Source: Marixanthomonas sp963974425 (GTDB taxonomy: Bacteria; Bacteroidota; Bacteroidia; Flavobacteriales; Flavobacteriaceae). Taken from it: 29,065 nt of DNA. The first letter of the stretch is position 1. Each line of letters starts with the position of its first letter. Below are positions 14,152-22,864 of this stretch, piece after piece. A program made the translations under genes and the position numbers. The stretch is from NCBI RefSeq assembly GCF_963974425.1, contig NZ_CAXBCK010000047.1, positions 1-29,065 on the forward strand, written 5' to 3'. A model generated the notes under the pieces. It did no database searches. It had not been told where the DNA came from and saw only the letters and a list, made by a program, of their open reading frames with translations.

Positions 14152-15834
14152 ATGGCAAAAGAAGAAGCACCGCTTAATTTTATCGAGCATATAATAGAAG
14201 AAGATTTAACAACAACGCATATCCAAGACGAACTTCGGTTTCGTTTCCCACCAGAACCAAATGGGTATTTGCATATTGGTCATGCTTCTTCCATTTGTTT
14301 AAATTTTGGTCTAGGCGAACGCTACAAAGCACCGGTAAATCTACGTTTTGACGATACAAACCCAGCAAAAGAAGAGCAAGAATTTGTTGACGCTATTAAA
14401 CGTGACATTTCTTGGTTAGGTTTTGAATGGGCGGAAGAACGTTATGCTTCAGATTATTTTCAAGAATTATACGATTGGGCTGTGCAATTAATTAAAGACG
14501 GGAAAGCGTACGTAGATTCCCAAACGTCTGAGCAAATTGCTGAACAAAAAGGAACACCAAATTCACCAGGAATAGAAAGTCCTTTCAGAAATCGTCCAGT
14601 AGAAGAAAGTTTAGATCTTTTCGAAAAAATGAAAAATGGCGAACTAGGAGAAGGTAAACATACGTTGCGTGCTAAAATAGATATGACTTCAGGAAATATG
14701 TTGATGCGCGACCCGGTTATGTACCGCGTGTTGCATAAAAGTCACCATAGAACGGGTACCGATTGGAAAATTTTCCCAATGTACGATTGGACGCACGGAG
14801 AGAGTGATTACATAGAGCGCGTATCACATTCATTGTGTACACTTGAATTTCTACCCCATAGAGAGCTTTACGATTGGTTCTTGGACCAAGTACACGAAAA
14901 AGACACGTTACGCCCTAAGCAACGAGAATTTGCCCGGAGAAACTTAAGCCATACGGTGGTGAGTAAACGTAAATTGGCAAAATTAGTAGAAGAAGGTGTT
15001 GTTGATAGTTGGGATGACCCAAGAATGCCTACCATTTCAGGATTGAGAAGACGTGGTTACACGCCAGAATCTATTAAAAACTTCGTAGATAGTATTGGCG
15101 TAGGGAAACGGGAGAACGTAATTGATGTTTCGCATTTAGAATTTAACGTACGTGAAGATCTTAATAAACGAGCGCCTCGTGTGATGGCAGTTTTAAATCC
15201 TATAAAATTAGTGATTACCAATTATCCTGAAGGCCAAACTGAAATGCTTGAAGCTGAAAACAATCAAGAAGATGAAAGTGCTGGCTATCGAGAGGTTCCT
15301 TTTTCGCGTGAATTGTATATTGAAAAAGAAGATTTTAAAGAAGAAGCCAATAGAAAATTCTTCAGATTAACGCTAAACAAAGAAGTTCGTTTAAAAAATG
15401 CCTATATCATCAAAGGAGAAAGCGTTGTAAAGGATGCTGAAGGAAATATCACCGAAATACATTGTACCTACGATCCTGACAGTAAAAGTGGAAGTGGTTC
15501 TGAAGCTTCAAAACGTAAAGTAAAAGGAACGTTACATTGGGTTTCAGTAAAGGAAGCACTTCCTGTAGAAGTTAGACTATACGATCGTTTGTTTACTGTA
15601 GCTTCACCAGATGCTGACAAGGAAAAAGATTTTATGGAGTTTATAAATCCAAATTCTTTAGAAGTTATCACAGCGTATGCGGAGCCAAGTTTAAAAAACC
15701 TGGAAGTTGAGGATAAAGTTCAATTTCAGCGATTAGGATATTTTGTTGTGGATAAAGATACTTCCGAAAAAAAAATCGTTTTCAACCGTACGGTTCCATT
15801 ACGTGATTCTTGGGGGAAAATAGACAAGAAGTAG
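14152..15834 (+). CDS. glnS: Glutaminyl-tRNA synthetase
   Basis: A 560-residue class I aminoacyl-tRNA synthetase that charges tRNA-Gln directly. The catalytic Rossmann fold contains the HIGH motif (41-44, in PPEPNGYLHIGHASS) and the KMSKS-equivalent VVSKR (269-273), both in the GlnRS rather than GluRS form. WTHGESDYIERVSHSLCTLEF is the conserved acceptor-binding region. The C-terminal part (about 340-560) forms the two beta-barrel anticodon-binding domains. An in-frame TTG at 14128 would add eight residues, but ATG 14152 starts at MAKEE and matches the normal length. The TAG stop directly abuts the stop of the opposing gene at 15835. Together with gltX in this window it implies direct glutaminylation. 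Confidence 0.96.
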   Translation: MAKEEAPLNFIEHIIEEDLTTTHIQDELRFRFPPEPNGYLHIGHASSICLNFGLGERYKAPVNLRFDDTNPAKEEQEFVDAIKRDISWLGFEWAEERYASDYFQELYDWAVQLIKDGKAYVDSQTSEQIAEQKGTPNSPGIESPFRNRPVEESLDLFEKMKNGELGEGKHTLRAKIDMTSGNMLMRDPVMYRVLHKSHHRTGTDWKIFPMYDWTHGESDYIERVSHSLCTLEFLPHRELYDWFLDQVHEKDTLRPKQREFARRNLSHTVVSKRKLAKLVEEGVVDSWDDPRMPTISGLRRRGYTPESIKNFVDSIGVGKRENVIDVSHLEFNVREDLNKRAPRVMAVLNPIKLVITNYPEGQTEMLEAENNQEDESAGYREVPFSRELYIEKEDFKEEANRKFFRLTLNKEVRLKNAYIIKGESVVKDAEGNITEIHCTYDPDSKSGSGSEASKRKVKGTLHWVSVKEALPVEVRLYDRLFTVASPDADKEKDFMEFINPNSLEVITAYAEPSLKNLEVEDKVQFQRLGYFVVDKDTSEKKIVFNRTVPLRDSWGKIDKK

Positions 15835-16584
15835 CTATCTATTTCCTTTAAATGATCTAAAGGTGCTCAACACTACTTTTACTGTGGTGTCGTTCAACAA
15901 TTCTCGTATTTCAGTATAATCACATACTGTACAAGCTCCTGTGGCCCAAAGGTACTTTGTACGTTTAGGAAAGTGATTTTTTAAAACTTCATAATCCTTA
16001 TAACTAGCCGAAATACCTACCAAAGTATCGGTAGCTAAAAATTCTTTCACGGTTGAAATATCTGTTTTTAAAGCCTGCGATTCTTTTTTATACATTTCGT
16101 AAGGCAAGTAATAACTTGTCATAAACCCAGATTGTTGAAAAATGGCGAGTGCTTCGGGGTGTTTGGTTTCAACTAAAATCGTTTCAAAAGGATAGTTTAA
16201 AGAAGAAAAAATAGAAGTGAGTTTTTCGTGAATTGATGTTGCGTTTTCAGCATTTAAATTTTTAATATCTAACCACAAATAAGGTTTTTCATCGGGTTTT
16301 AAAGTGGAAAGATAATCGGTAAAAGTTAAATCGATACTTTTTGCAGGCGGATGGTTTACATCAAAACTATTAGTTTGTTTTTGGTACACTAAATCTAGTT
16401 CAATTCCTTTAAAAAAAGTAGTAGCGGAATTGAGTTTATCGGTCGAGTTTACTCGGTGCGCCCAAACTTTATCGTAATGTCCTAAAAATTCAATTTTATA
16501 AGGACTGAATTTATAAGCATACCGTAACACAACCAACCCAAGTATGGAAAACAAGATGATTTTTATTTTTTTACCGCGCATCAT
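15835..16584 (-). CDS. Membrane-anchored FAM151/GDPD-like phosphodiesterase-fold protein
   Basis: A 249-residue protein with an N-terminal membrane anchor (about 8-24) and a periplasmic domain. The order VWAHRVNS (40-47), GIELDLVY (60-67), FDVNHPP (74-80) and YLWLDIKN (102-109) recalls the PI-PLC/GDPD-like TIM barrel, and most closely the FAM151/Menorin branch (HxxNS...IExD...HPP...LDxK). Candidate catalytic residues are His43, Glu62, Asp64, His78 and Lys108. A phosphodiester-cleaving role at the envelope is plausible but unproven; Arg44 follows His43 as in GDPD enzymes. Its start overlaps the end of the upstream phosphoethanolamine transferase-like gene by 14 bases, so the two are translationally coupled and probably act on the same substrate class. 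Confidence 0.72.
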   Translation of the reverse strand: MMRGKKIKIILFSILGLVVLRYAYKFSPYKIEFLGHYDKVWAHRVNSTDKLNSATTFFKGIELDLVYQKQTNSFDVNHPPAKSIDLTFTDYLSTLKPDEKPYLWLDIKNLNAENATSIHEKLTSIFSSLNYPFETILVETKHPEALAIFQQSGFMTSYYLPYEMYKKESQALKTDISTVKEFLATDTLVGISASYKDYEVLKNHFPKRTKYLWATGACTVCDYTEIRELLNDTTVKVVLSTFRSFKGNR

Positions 16585-18223
16585 AATCTTCGCCTTTTTT
16601 AATTATTCTGGGTCGTGATTTAAATGTTTTACTGAAAATGCTTCGGCTTAAGTCCTTTTTATCAAAATCGATATCACTAAGGTGGGAAAATGTATGGATA
16701 AAATCTTCCAAATTATATTTTCTAGTGGTAATTTCTTCTCTTCTTCCGAAGAAGGAATGGTTCTTTTTATAGCTTTCTGAAGCCCAAAAAATAAAAGGCA
16801 CCTCGTACATAGGTTTGGTGCCATGAAACTCGTTATGGCCCAAAAACGTTTGGCTAGTATCAAAAACATCATCACCGTGATCTGAAAAATAAAGCACGTA
16901 ACTATTTTCTTCTTTACGTTGCGTCATTTTTATAACAGCATTGACGATTGAATCGTTGTATCTTACAGCATTATCATATTCATTTATGGTCTCGACGGCG
17001 TTTGCTGTTTTACTAAATGTAGTGTTAGGATTATCTTTAAAATACGTTTTATTTTTAGGGTAACGATAACCATACCTACTATGTGTACCAATTAGATGCA
17101 CAAAAATGACCTTCTTTTTTTCTTTGTCGTTTATCGCTTTGTTTATGTAAGGTAGTAACGCTTCGTCATAAATTGATTCGGAATAATTATCGGTCGCTAC
17201 GTAATTTTTTACCGTTGCAGCACCAGAAATTAAAGTAGGAATACTTTCATGAATACCTACAGGTCTTTGGTTCGAAATCCAATAGGTTTTAAAACCGGCT
17301 TGGTTGGCTAATTGCACAATAGATCCGTTTTTCTTTTTATTGGGTTCTTTAAAGTTGGAAAGCGTGCAAATTTTCTCAAGTGAAAGTATGGTATGCACGT
17401 TTGGACTGATAACACTGTCAAATATCAATAAATTATCTTTGATTGCAGATAATTTAGGGTTTGTTTCTCTGCTATAGCCATATAACTGTAGATGTCTACG
17501 TGTTGTAGATTCACCAATAATTACAATGTAGGTTTGTTGATTTTCTGAGGTGCTTATAATATTGAGATTTTCACTGCTTTTTTTAGCCAGTTGTCCTTTC
17601 AACACTTTTTTAGTTGCTTTGTATTCATTATAAGCATTATAGCTTTTATAAAGTATGTTTTCTTCAGCAAAAGTTCTATTTATAAAGTAAACTGAAAGAC
17701 CAATAACTGCTAAAGGCACTACAAATAAAACTATAGGTCTTATTTGTACCTGAAAAGGCTTTTGGTAAACACTGAAAAAACTTCTTTTTGAAAACAAAAA
17801 GAAAGATATAACAGCTATAAATAGAAGCATAAGCATAGCTAAAGCCAACGTATATGTATCTAAGTAGTAATATAAAAACTCCGATGCTTCGGTATTATTG
17901 GTTTCAAAAATAACAAACAAGGCAGAGGCGCTTAATTTTACACCATAATGATGATAAAAACTAATTTTTACGAATGCCAGAAATGATAATAAAATGATTG
18001 AAAAGAAACTAAAGCCTTTTCTTAGAAACTTTGGTAGAAGGAGTACGATGCAAATTAAAAACAGGGTCATAACTGTAAACCCTATAACTTCTTTTAAATA
18101 AAATTTTAATTGAGGAATTAAAAAGTAACAGCTTACCCAAACTACCAATATTGGAAAAACAAAAAACAGTACTATTTTCAGCACTGAAATCAGCACATTT
18201 TTTATTATCTTAAGAAAATGCAT
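16571..18223 (-). CDS. Phosphoethanolamine transferase-like (EptA/sulfatase fold)
   Basis: A 550-residue inner-membrane enzyme of the EptA/CptA/MCR-like family, which moves phosphoethanolamine from phosphatidylethanolamine onto lipid A, LPS core or other glycans. Five hydrophobic segments occupy about 1-185, followed by a periplasmic alkaline phosphatase-like domain. Readable zinc-site residues are Glu238 in IIGESTTRRHLQLYGY, the likely nucleophile Thr278 in PNVHTILSL, His381 in HLIGTHSRYGYRYP, Asp448-His449 in YFSDHGDDVF and His467 in EFHGTKPMYEVP. A GTG 14 codons upstream (18265) was rejected because ATG 18223 starts directly before the first membrane segment. Coupled to the FAM151-like gene downstream. 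The acceptor cannot be inferred. Confidence 0.88.
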   Translation of the reverse strand: MHFLKIIKNVLISVLKIVLFFVFPILVVWVSCYFLIPQLKFYLKEVIGFTVMTLFLICIVLLLPKFLRKGFSFFSIILLSFLAFVKISFYHHYGVKLSASALFVIFETNNTEASEFLYYYLDTYTLALAMLMLLFIAVISFFLFSKRSFFSVYQKPFQVQIRPIVLFVVPLAVIGLSVYFINRTFAEENILYKSYNAYNEYKATKKVLKGQLAKKSSENLNIISTSENQQTYIVIIGESTTRRHLQLYGYSRETNPKLSAIKDNLLIFDSVISPNVHTILSLEKICTLSNFKEPNKKKNGSIVQLANQAGFKTYWISNQRPVGIHESIPTLISGAATVKNYVATDNYSESIYDEALLPYINKAINDKEKKKVIFVHLIGTHSRYGYRYPKNKTYFKDNPNTTFSKTANAVETINEYDNAVRYNDSIVNAVIKMTQRKEENSYVLYFSDHGDDVFDTSQTFLGHNEFHGTKPMYEVPFIFWASESYKKNHSFFGRREEITTRKYNLEDFIHTFSHLSDIDFDKKDLSRSIFSKTFKSRPRIIKKGEDYDAR

Positions 18224-18402
18224 AGGCGGCAAATGTAAAACAATTGAATGAATTAAATACAACACCTTGTTTTAACCTTTTGCATATAATAACAAGTAAA
18301 AATTAAGAGTTTTTGGCAATAAAAAACCTATTTTAAGAATACTTTATTAGTAATTTTTTGAGTATTAACCGGTTGTTAACAGCAACTATAATGCTACTTC
18401 CG

Positions 18403-18410
18403 TAACTTTG
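18403..18410 (+). promoter_or_regulatory. ytxH-operon promoter -7 element
   Basis: TAACTTTG matches TAnnTTTG exactly, 32 bases before the ATG at 18443. A TTG at 18373-18375 lies 27 bases upstream, longer than the preferred spacing. Confidence 0.5.
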
Positions 18411-18442
18411 TTTTTATAAACATTAACTAATAAACATATACT

Positions 18443-18820
18443 ATGGCATCTAACACAGGACAAACACTCTTGGCTTTATTAACAGGAGCAGCAATTGGAG
18501 CAGGAATTGGAATATTATACGCTCCAGATAAAGGTTCTAAAACTCGAAAGCAAATTAGTAAAGAAGCTAAAAAAGCTCGTAAGCAATTAGATAAACAAGT
18601 TAAAGAAACCTCAAGTAGCCTTAGCGAAAAAGCTCAAAAAGCACGTTTAAACTTCGAGGAAAAACTTGAATCAACATTATCTTCAGCTAGTTACAAAGCA
18701 GATGATATATTATTGGCTATGGAGGACAAATTAGAAACACTTCGTAAGCAAAACGCAAAATTACAATTGGAAACCGAGAAAGAAAAAGCAAAAACTAAAG
18801 CCAAAAAAGCAACATCATAA
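18443..18820 (+). CDS. YtxH domain-containing protein
   Basis: A 125-residue protein of the YtxH family. It has a Gly/Ala-rich hydrophobic N-terminal segment (LLALLTGAAIGAGIGILYAP, about 9-28), directly followed by the family signature DKGSKTRKQI, then a long Lys/Glu/Ala-rich amphipathic helix (about 30-120) that should form a coiled coil. Homologues are linked to general stress responses and the envelope, without a defined biochemical role. It is the first of three tightly packed genes; the next ATG follows one base after its stop. Confidence 0.85.
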   Translation: MASNTGQTLLALLTGAAIGAGIGILYAPDKGSKTRKQISKEAKKARKQLDKQVKETSSSLSEKAQKARLNFEEKLESTLSSASYKADDILLAMEDKLETLRKQNAKLQLETEKEKAKTKAKKATS

Positions 18821-18821
18821 T

Positions 18822-19253
18822 ATGGCTTTTGACCGTCTTACAGAAAGTTTACATACCGTAAGCGATAAACTTCAAGAGTACGGAACTAGTACGGCGGAGT
18901 ATTATAAGCTCCGTTTGTTTAAATCATCTATGAAAGGTGCCATATCTCTTGTTAATTTATTGGTATTTGGTAGTTTTTTCTTATTCGTACTTCTATTTAT
19001 TTCCATTGGCGTCGCCTTGTGGTTAGGTATTGTTATGGAAAGTAGTTTTGCAGGGTTTTTAATCGTGGGGGGATTTTATGGATTGGTAACATTGTTTCTA
19101 GCATTTTTTGGAAGAAAAATAATAGAACGTAGTTTACTAATAAAATTTTCTAAATTATTGTATGATGATGATTCAGATAAAGTTACGGTTGAGAAACAGG
19201 TAAAAAAAGAAGCAGAGAATTTTAAAGAAACTATTGAAAATCATCAAGAATGA
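18822..19253 (+). CDS. Phage-holin-like (Phage_holin_3_6 type) membrane protein
   Basis: A 143-residue protein with an N-terminal amphipathic helix (1-35), two membrane segments (about 43-70 and 76-100) and a charged C-terminal tail. This is the layout of the chromosomal 'phage holin family' proteins (YqjE-like) that regularly accompany YtxH or YqjD proteins. Despite the name there is no phage gene nearby, and these proteins are thought to be envelope stress or ribosome-tethering-related membrane proteins. It overlaps the next gene by four bases (ATGA), indicating coupled translation. Confidence 0.75.
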   Translation: MAFDRLTESLHTVSDKLQEYGTSTAEYYKLRLFKSSMKGAISLVNLLVFGSFFLFVLLFISIGVALWLGIVMESSFAGFLIVGGFYGLVTLFLAFFGRKIIERSLLIKFSKLLYDDDSDKVTVEKQVKKEAENFKETIENHQE

Positions 19254-19501
19254 AACATTACAGTACTTTTGAAGAGATTGATAGAGATTTAAAATATTTA
19301 AAACTTAAATCTCAAATAGATAAAGAAGAACTCAAGCTTAGCACTAATACTACTAAAGAAACCTTTAGAGATAGTTTTTCTCCATTAAATATGATAGCAA
19401 ACATGGTTGGATCAATTGCTCAAAAAGCGTTGGTGGTAAAAATTGCTAACAGTATTTTAGGTGTCAAAAAAGTGAAAGAAGTAGAAGATAAAGACTATTA
19501 A
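19250..19501 (+). CDS. Small third protein of the YtxH operon (DUF6327-like)
   Basis: An 83-residue protein with a charged helical N-terminus (YSTFEEIDRDLKYLKLKSQI, about 4-23), a middle linker and a weakly hydrophobic C-terminal part (SPLNMIANMVGSIAQKALVV, about 44-63). The N-terminal pattern agrees with small DUF6327-type proteins found after YtxH and holin-like genes in Flavobacteriaceae; that assignment is from memory of context and tentative. It begins inside the stop codon of the holin-like gene and is followed by a strong terminator. Confidence 0.65.
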   Translation: MKHYSTFEEIDRDLKYLKLKSQIDKEELKLSTNTTKETFRDSFSPLNMIANMVGSIAQKALVVKIANSILGVKKVKEVEDKDY

Positions 19502-19526
19502 ATAGTTTTTCACTTTATAAAAAAAG

Positions 19527-19551
19527 AAAGCCGCTAAATTTTAGCGGCTTT
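19527..19551. terminator. Bidirectional intrinsic terminator
   Basis: AAAGCCGCTAA (19527-19537) pairs exactly with TTAGCGGCTTT (19541-19551) with a 3-base loop, flanked by an A-run and a T-run. It separates the convergent YtxH operon and the SPFH gene, serving both. Confidence 0.9.
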
Positions 19552-19558
19552 TTATATT

Positions 19559-20551
19559 TTAGAATTCTACATCGTCAATGTTATCAGCTGGTGGTGGCGT
19601 ACGTTTTTTTCGTTTTTTAGGAGTTATTCCCTTCGCTTCATTTTGCTTTTTCATTTCTTCTCCTATTTGATTACTGGCTACAAACGAAGCTATCATATCG
19701 TTCAACATATTACTTCCGGCCTGAGGCGAGTTAGGTAGCAAAATCAAGTTGGTATTTGTTTCTTCTCCAATAGATTGTAAAGTGTCGTAATGTTGTGTAA
19801 CCACAATTAATGCCGAAGCTTCTTGCGAATTAATCCCCACATTATTTAAAACATCTACACTTTCTTCTAGACCGCGCGCAATTTCGCGACGTTGATCTGC
19901 AATACCTTGTCCTTGCAAACGCTTACTTTCAGCCTCTGCACGTGCTTTGGCAACGATTTTAATACGTTCTGCTTCCGCTTCATACTCTGCTGCTACCTTT
20001 TCACGTTCTGAAGCATTAATACGGTTCATAGCCGCTTTCACCTGTACATCGGGATCAATATCAGTTACTAATGTTTTAATAATATCGTACCCATAATCAA
20101 TCATCGCATCGTTCAATTCTTCTTTTACAGCAATGGCAATATCATCTTTACGTTCAAAAACATCGTCTAATTTCATCTTTGGTACTTCAGCACGAACTAC
20201 ATCAAAAACGTAAGATGTAATTTGATCATGTGGATTTTCAAGTCTATAAAAAGCATCGTATACTTTTTCTTTAATAACTTGAAATTGCACTGAAATTTTA
20301 AGCCTTACAAACACATCATCTTTTGTTTTAGTTTCCACTAGAACATCTAATTGTTGAATTTTTAGGTTAATTCTACCTGAAATTTTATCGAAAACTGGAA
20401 TTTTAAAATGTAATCCTGAATTTCTAATACTTAAAAACTTTCCAAAACGTTCTACAATTGCTGCAGTTTGTTGTTTTACAGTGAATATGCCCGAAAGCAT
20501 AATAAAAAAACCGATAATAATAATCGGTATTAAAAGAAGTAAGCCACCCAT
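19559..20551 (-). CDS. SPFH/band-7 (stomatin/prohibitin-like) protein
   Basis: A 330-residue membrane-anchored protein of the SPFH family, which forms large membrane-associated rings or scaffolds and often modulates proteases. It has one N-terminal membrane segment (3-22) and the SPFH domain (about 25-185), with VERFGKFLSIRNSGLHFKIP and a DVVRAEVPKMKLDDVFE segment. A coiled coil rich in Glu/Ala/Arg follows (about 178-225, with the usual YEAEAERIKIVAKARAEAES), then a variable C-terminus ending in a basic KKRKKRTPPP stretch. No NfeD-type partner is adjacent, so the closest parallel is a stand-alone QmcA-like protein. A TATTTTTG core (20590-20597) lies 38 bases upstream. Confidence 0.92.
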   Translation of the reverse strand: MGGLLLLIPIIIIGFFIMLSGIFTVKQQTAAIVERFGKFLSIRNSGLHFKIPVFDKISGRINLKIQQLDVLVETKTKDDVFVRLKISVQFQVIKEKVYDAFYRLENPHDQITSYVFDVVRAEVPKMKLDDVFERKDDIAIAVKEELNDAMIDYGYDIIKTLVTDIDPDVQVKAAMNRINASEREKVAAEYEAEAERIKIVAKARAEAESKRLQGQGIADQRREIARGLEESVDVLNNVGINSQEASALIVVTQHYDTLQSIGEETNTNLILLPNSPQAGSNMLNDMIASFVASNQIGEEMKKQNEAKGITPKKRKKRTPPPADNIDDVEF

Positions 20552-20589
20552 TAGTTAATTTTTTTTAATTGAATAATTAGTTGAAGATA

Positions 20590-20597
20590 CAAAAATA
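20590..20597 (-). promoter_or_regulatory. SPFH gene promoter -7 element
   Basis: On the minus strand this reads TATTTTTG, an exact TAnnTTTG match. Directly upstream, AAGCTA (20598-20603) and TAGCTT (20608-20613) form an inverted repeat lying between this and the opposing gene's likely core TAAATTTA (20617-20624), a possible shared operator. Confidence 0.45.
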
Positions 20598-20631
20598 AAG
20601 CTACTTTTAGCTTATATAAATTTACCACACT

Positions 20632-21288
20632 ATGAGTATTAAAAACCTCTTTATTGTTACCGTACTAGTATTTTCTTTTCAACAACTTACGGCTCAACGT
20701 AATTTTAATGAATATAACCGTTTAGGAATCAATGGGGGTCTAACGTTGTTTGATATAAACACTTCAGACCTTACAACGAAGCAGGGACAAGGTTTTTCAG
20801 CAGGTTTTACTACTAGAGGTTCTTTTAGAAATAGCTTTGACCTTATCTACGGAATAAATTTTACACAATCCAATATTGAAGTTTTAGGAAGTAATTTAAC
20901 CGACTCTCAATATATTAAGTATTCCATTTTGGCAGCTCAAATAAATTTTCTTGCGAGTTATAATATTGTTGAACATCATTTAAGCCTTGAATTTGGACCA
21001 ATTTTAAATGTCAATGGAAAAATGGAAATCGATGACAATGCCTATGAAGACTATATTCTAGACGGCTATACCACTGTTAGAGCACAAGATATACAAGAAA
21101 TTTCAACATTTAATTTTAGGCTTATGGGTGGCCTTACTGCTGGGTTAAAAAGTTTTAGATTAGGTGCTCACTACCAATATGGCCTTACTAATATGCTTAA
21201 CAATTTGAATGATAAGGATATATCTGAAATAGAAGATGTTAAGGGAAATAGCTCTACTATTATCCTCTCAGCTGTACTTTATTTTTAA
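20632..21288 (+). CDS. Outer-membrane beta-barrel (PorT-like) protein
   Basis: A 218-residue protein with a signal peptide (about 1-21, ending LTAQ) and a mature part of alternating amphipathic strands with Gly turns (LGINGGLTLF, FSAGFTTRG, YGINFTQSN, LSLEFGPILNV, LMGGLTAGL, RLGAHYQYGLTN), ending in aromatic LYF, the pattern for an outer-membrane barrel. It fits the Bacteroidota outer-membrane beta-barrel / PorT-family group. It is too small for a porin with a large channel, so a structural or accessory role is likely. Divergent from the SPFH gene with 80 bases between starts, and convergent with gltX. Confidence 0.82.
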   Translation: MSIKNLFIVTVLVFSFQQLTAQRNFNEYNRLGINGGLTLFDINTSDLTTKQGQGFSAGFTTRGSFRNSFDLIYGINFTQSNIEVLGSNLTDSQYIKYSILAAQINFLASYNIVEHHLSLEFGPILNVNGKMEIDDNAYEDYILDGYTTVRAQDIQEISTFNFRLMGGLTAGLKSFRLGAHYQYGLTNMLNNLNDKDISEIEDVKGNSSTIILSAVLYF

Positions 21289-21331
21289 GTCATCTCGATG
21301 AGAGGAGGGGTGTGCTCTCTAAAATCTTTAC

Positions 21332-22840
21332 TTACATACTATAAATCGCCTTTTCAATGCGTTTAATACTTTCTTCTTTTCCAAGAAGTGAAGCGATTAC
21401 AAACACATCGGGACCTTTCATTTCACCAACTAACGATAAGCGTAATGGCATCATCACTTTTCCGAAGCCTATTTCATTATCAGTAATCCAACCTTTTACT
21501 TTATCAGATACATTGGCAGCGGAAAAATCTTCCACTTCCTTCATAAGTGAAATAACGTTTTGAAGCAGTTCTGATGTACCTTCTTTAAAGGCTTTTTTAG
21601 CTGCTTTTTCATCGTACGTTTCTGGAGTGACAAAGAAAAAGCTTCCTTGATCCCAAATATCTTCTACAAACGTAGCGCGCTCTTTTAGTAAAGCAGTGAT
21701 TGTTTCAATTGGAAGAGAGGTTTCAATTCCTTTATTATTCAATAACTCTTTAAATTGTCCGGCTAAAATACCGTTATCAACTTCTTGTAAATAATGGTGT
21801 TGAAACCATTTTGTTTTTTCAGGATCGAACTTCGCACCAGCTTTGTTTACACGGTCTAAATCGAACGCTTGAACCAATTCTTCCAAGCTAAAAAGCTCTT
21901 GTTCTGTTCCCGGGTTCCAACCTAAAAAAGCTAACATATTGATAACGGCTTCAGCCCGATATCCGTCTTCTCTATAACCAGAAAACGTGTCGCCTTCAGC
22001 AGTTTTCCACTCTAAAGGAAATACCGGGAAGCCCATCTTATCTCCATCACGTTTGCTTAATTTACCTTTACCAACTGGTTTCATAATAAGCGGTAAATGT
22101 GCGAATTTAGGCGCTTCCCAACCAAATGCTCTATATAACAAAACGTGAAGTGCCAAGGAAGGTAACCACTCTTCACCACGAATTACGTGTGTGATTTCCA
22201 TTAAATGATCATCTACAATATTTGCCAAATGATACGTAGGCATCCCATCACTTTTAAACAATACTTTATCGTCTAGAATATTGGTGTCAATCTGCATGCC
22301 GCCACGAATTATGTCTTTTAAATGAAGCGACTCGTTTTCCGGTGATTTAAACCGAATTACATAATCTTCGCCGGCATCTAGTTTTTGCTGAACTTCTTCT
22401 TTTGAAAGCGATAAAGAGTTTTTCAGTTTTAATCGGTTGTGCCAATTATAGATAAAGGTTTTTCCTTCGGTTTCGTGGTTTTTACGGTGTTTATTTAACT
22501 CTTCAGGGGTATCAAAAGCATAATAAGCATTCTCTGAAGCGAGCAACTTATCGGCATATTCTCTGTACAAATGCTTGCGTTCACTTTGACGATACGGACC
22601 GAAACCTCCATCTTTTTGAGGACCTTCATCAAAAGGAATATTTAACCAATCTAAGGCTTCAATTATATATTTTTCAGCACCTTCAACGTAACGAGTTTGG
22701 TCGGTATCTTCTATACGCAACACAAAATCACCATCGTGTTTTTTAGCAAACAAATAATTGAATAAAGCAGTGCGAACACCACCAATATGTAACGGTCCTG
22801 TAGGACTTGGAGCAAAACGTACACGAGTTTTTTGAGCCAT
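21332..22840 (-). CDS. gltX: Glutamyl-tRNA synthetase
   Basis: A 502-residue class I synthetase that charges tRNA-Glu. The HIGH motif appears as PLHIGG (16-21, in APSPTGPLHIGGVRTALF) and the KMSKS loop as KLSKR (260-264). DTDQTR, GEEWLPS and the YHLANIVDDH segment are conserved active-site elements. The C-terminal helical anticodon-binding region spans about 330-502. The length is normal for the bacterial discriminating type, consistent with a separate glnS in the same window. A TACCTTTG promoter core lies 25 bases upstream of its ATG, divergent from the T9SS-cargo gene. Confidence 0.96.
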   Translation of the reverse strand: MAQKTRVRFAPSPTGPLHIGGVRTALFNYLFAKKHDGDFVLRIEDTDQTRYVEGAEKYIIEALDWLNIPFDEGPQKDGGFGPYRQSERKHLYREYADKLLASENAYYAFDTPEELNKHRKNHETEGKTFIYNWHNRLKLKNSLSLSKEEVQQKLDAGEDYVIRFKSPENESLHLKDIIRGGMQIDTNILDDKVLFKSDGMPTYHLANIVDDHLMEITHVIRGEEWLPSLALHVLLYRAFGWEAPKFAHLPLIMKPVGKGKLSKRDGDKMGFPVFPLEWKTAEGDTFSGYREDGYRAEAVINMLAFLGWNPGTEQELFSLEELVQAFDLDRVNKAGAKFDPEKTKWFQHHYLQEVDNGILAGQFKELLNNKGIETSLPIETITALLKERATFVEDIWDQGSFFFVTPETYDEKAAKKAFKEGTSELLQNVISLMKEVEDFSAANVSDKVKGWITDNEIGFGKVMMPLRLSLVGEMKGPDVFVIASLLGKEESIKRIEKAIYSM

Positions 22841-22864
22841 GGATTGTAAATTTTATTAGGTTGG

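Noticed and set aside
18224..18265. GTG start 14 codons upstream for the phosphoethanolamine transferase-like protein
   Set aside because: The ATG at 18223 directly precedes the first membrane segment and gives the normal layout.
18822..19253. Evidence of a prophage because of the holin-like protein
   Set aside because: No lysin, capsid, tail or integrase genes nearby; such holin-like proteins with YtxH are normal chromosomal genes.
21289..21331. Terminator hairpin GAGAG/CTCTC between the convergent outer-membrane and gltX genes
   Set aside because: The stem is only five base pairs with a 10-base loop and no T-run; too weak to call.
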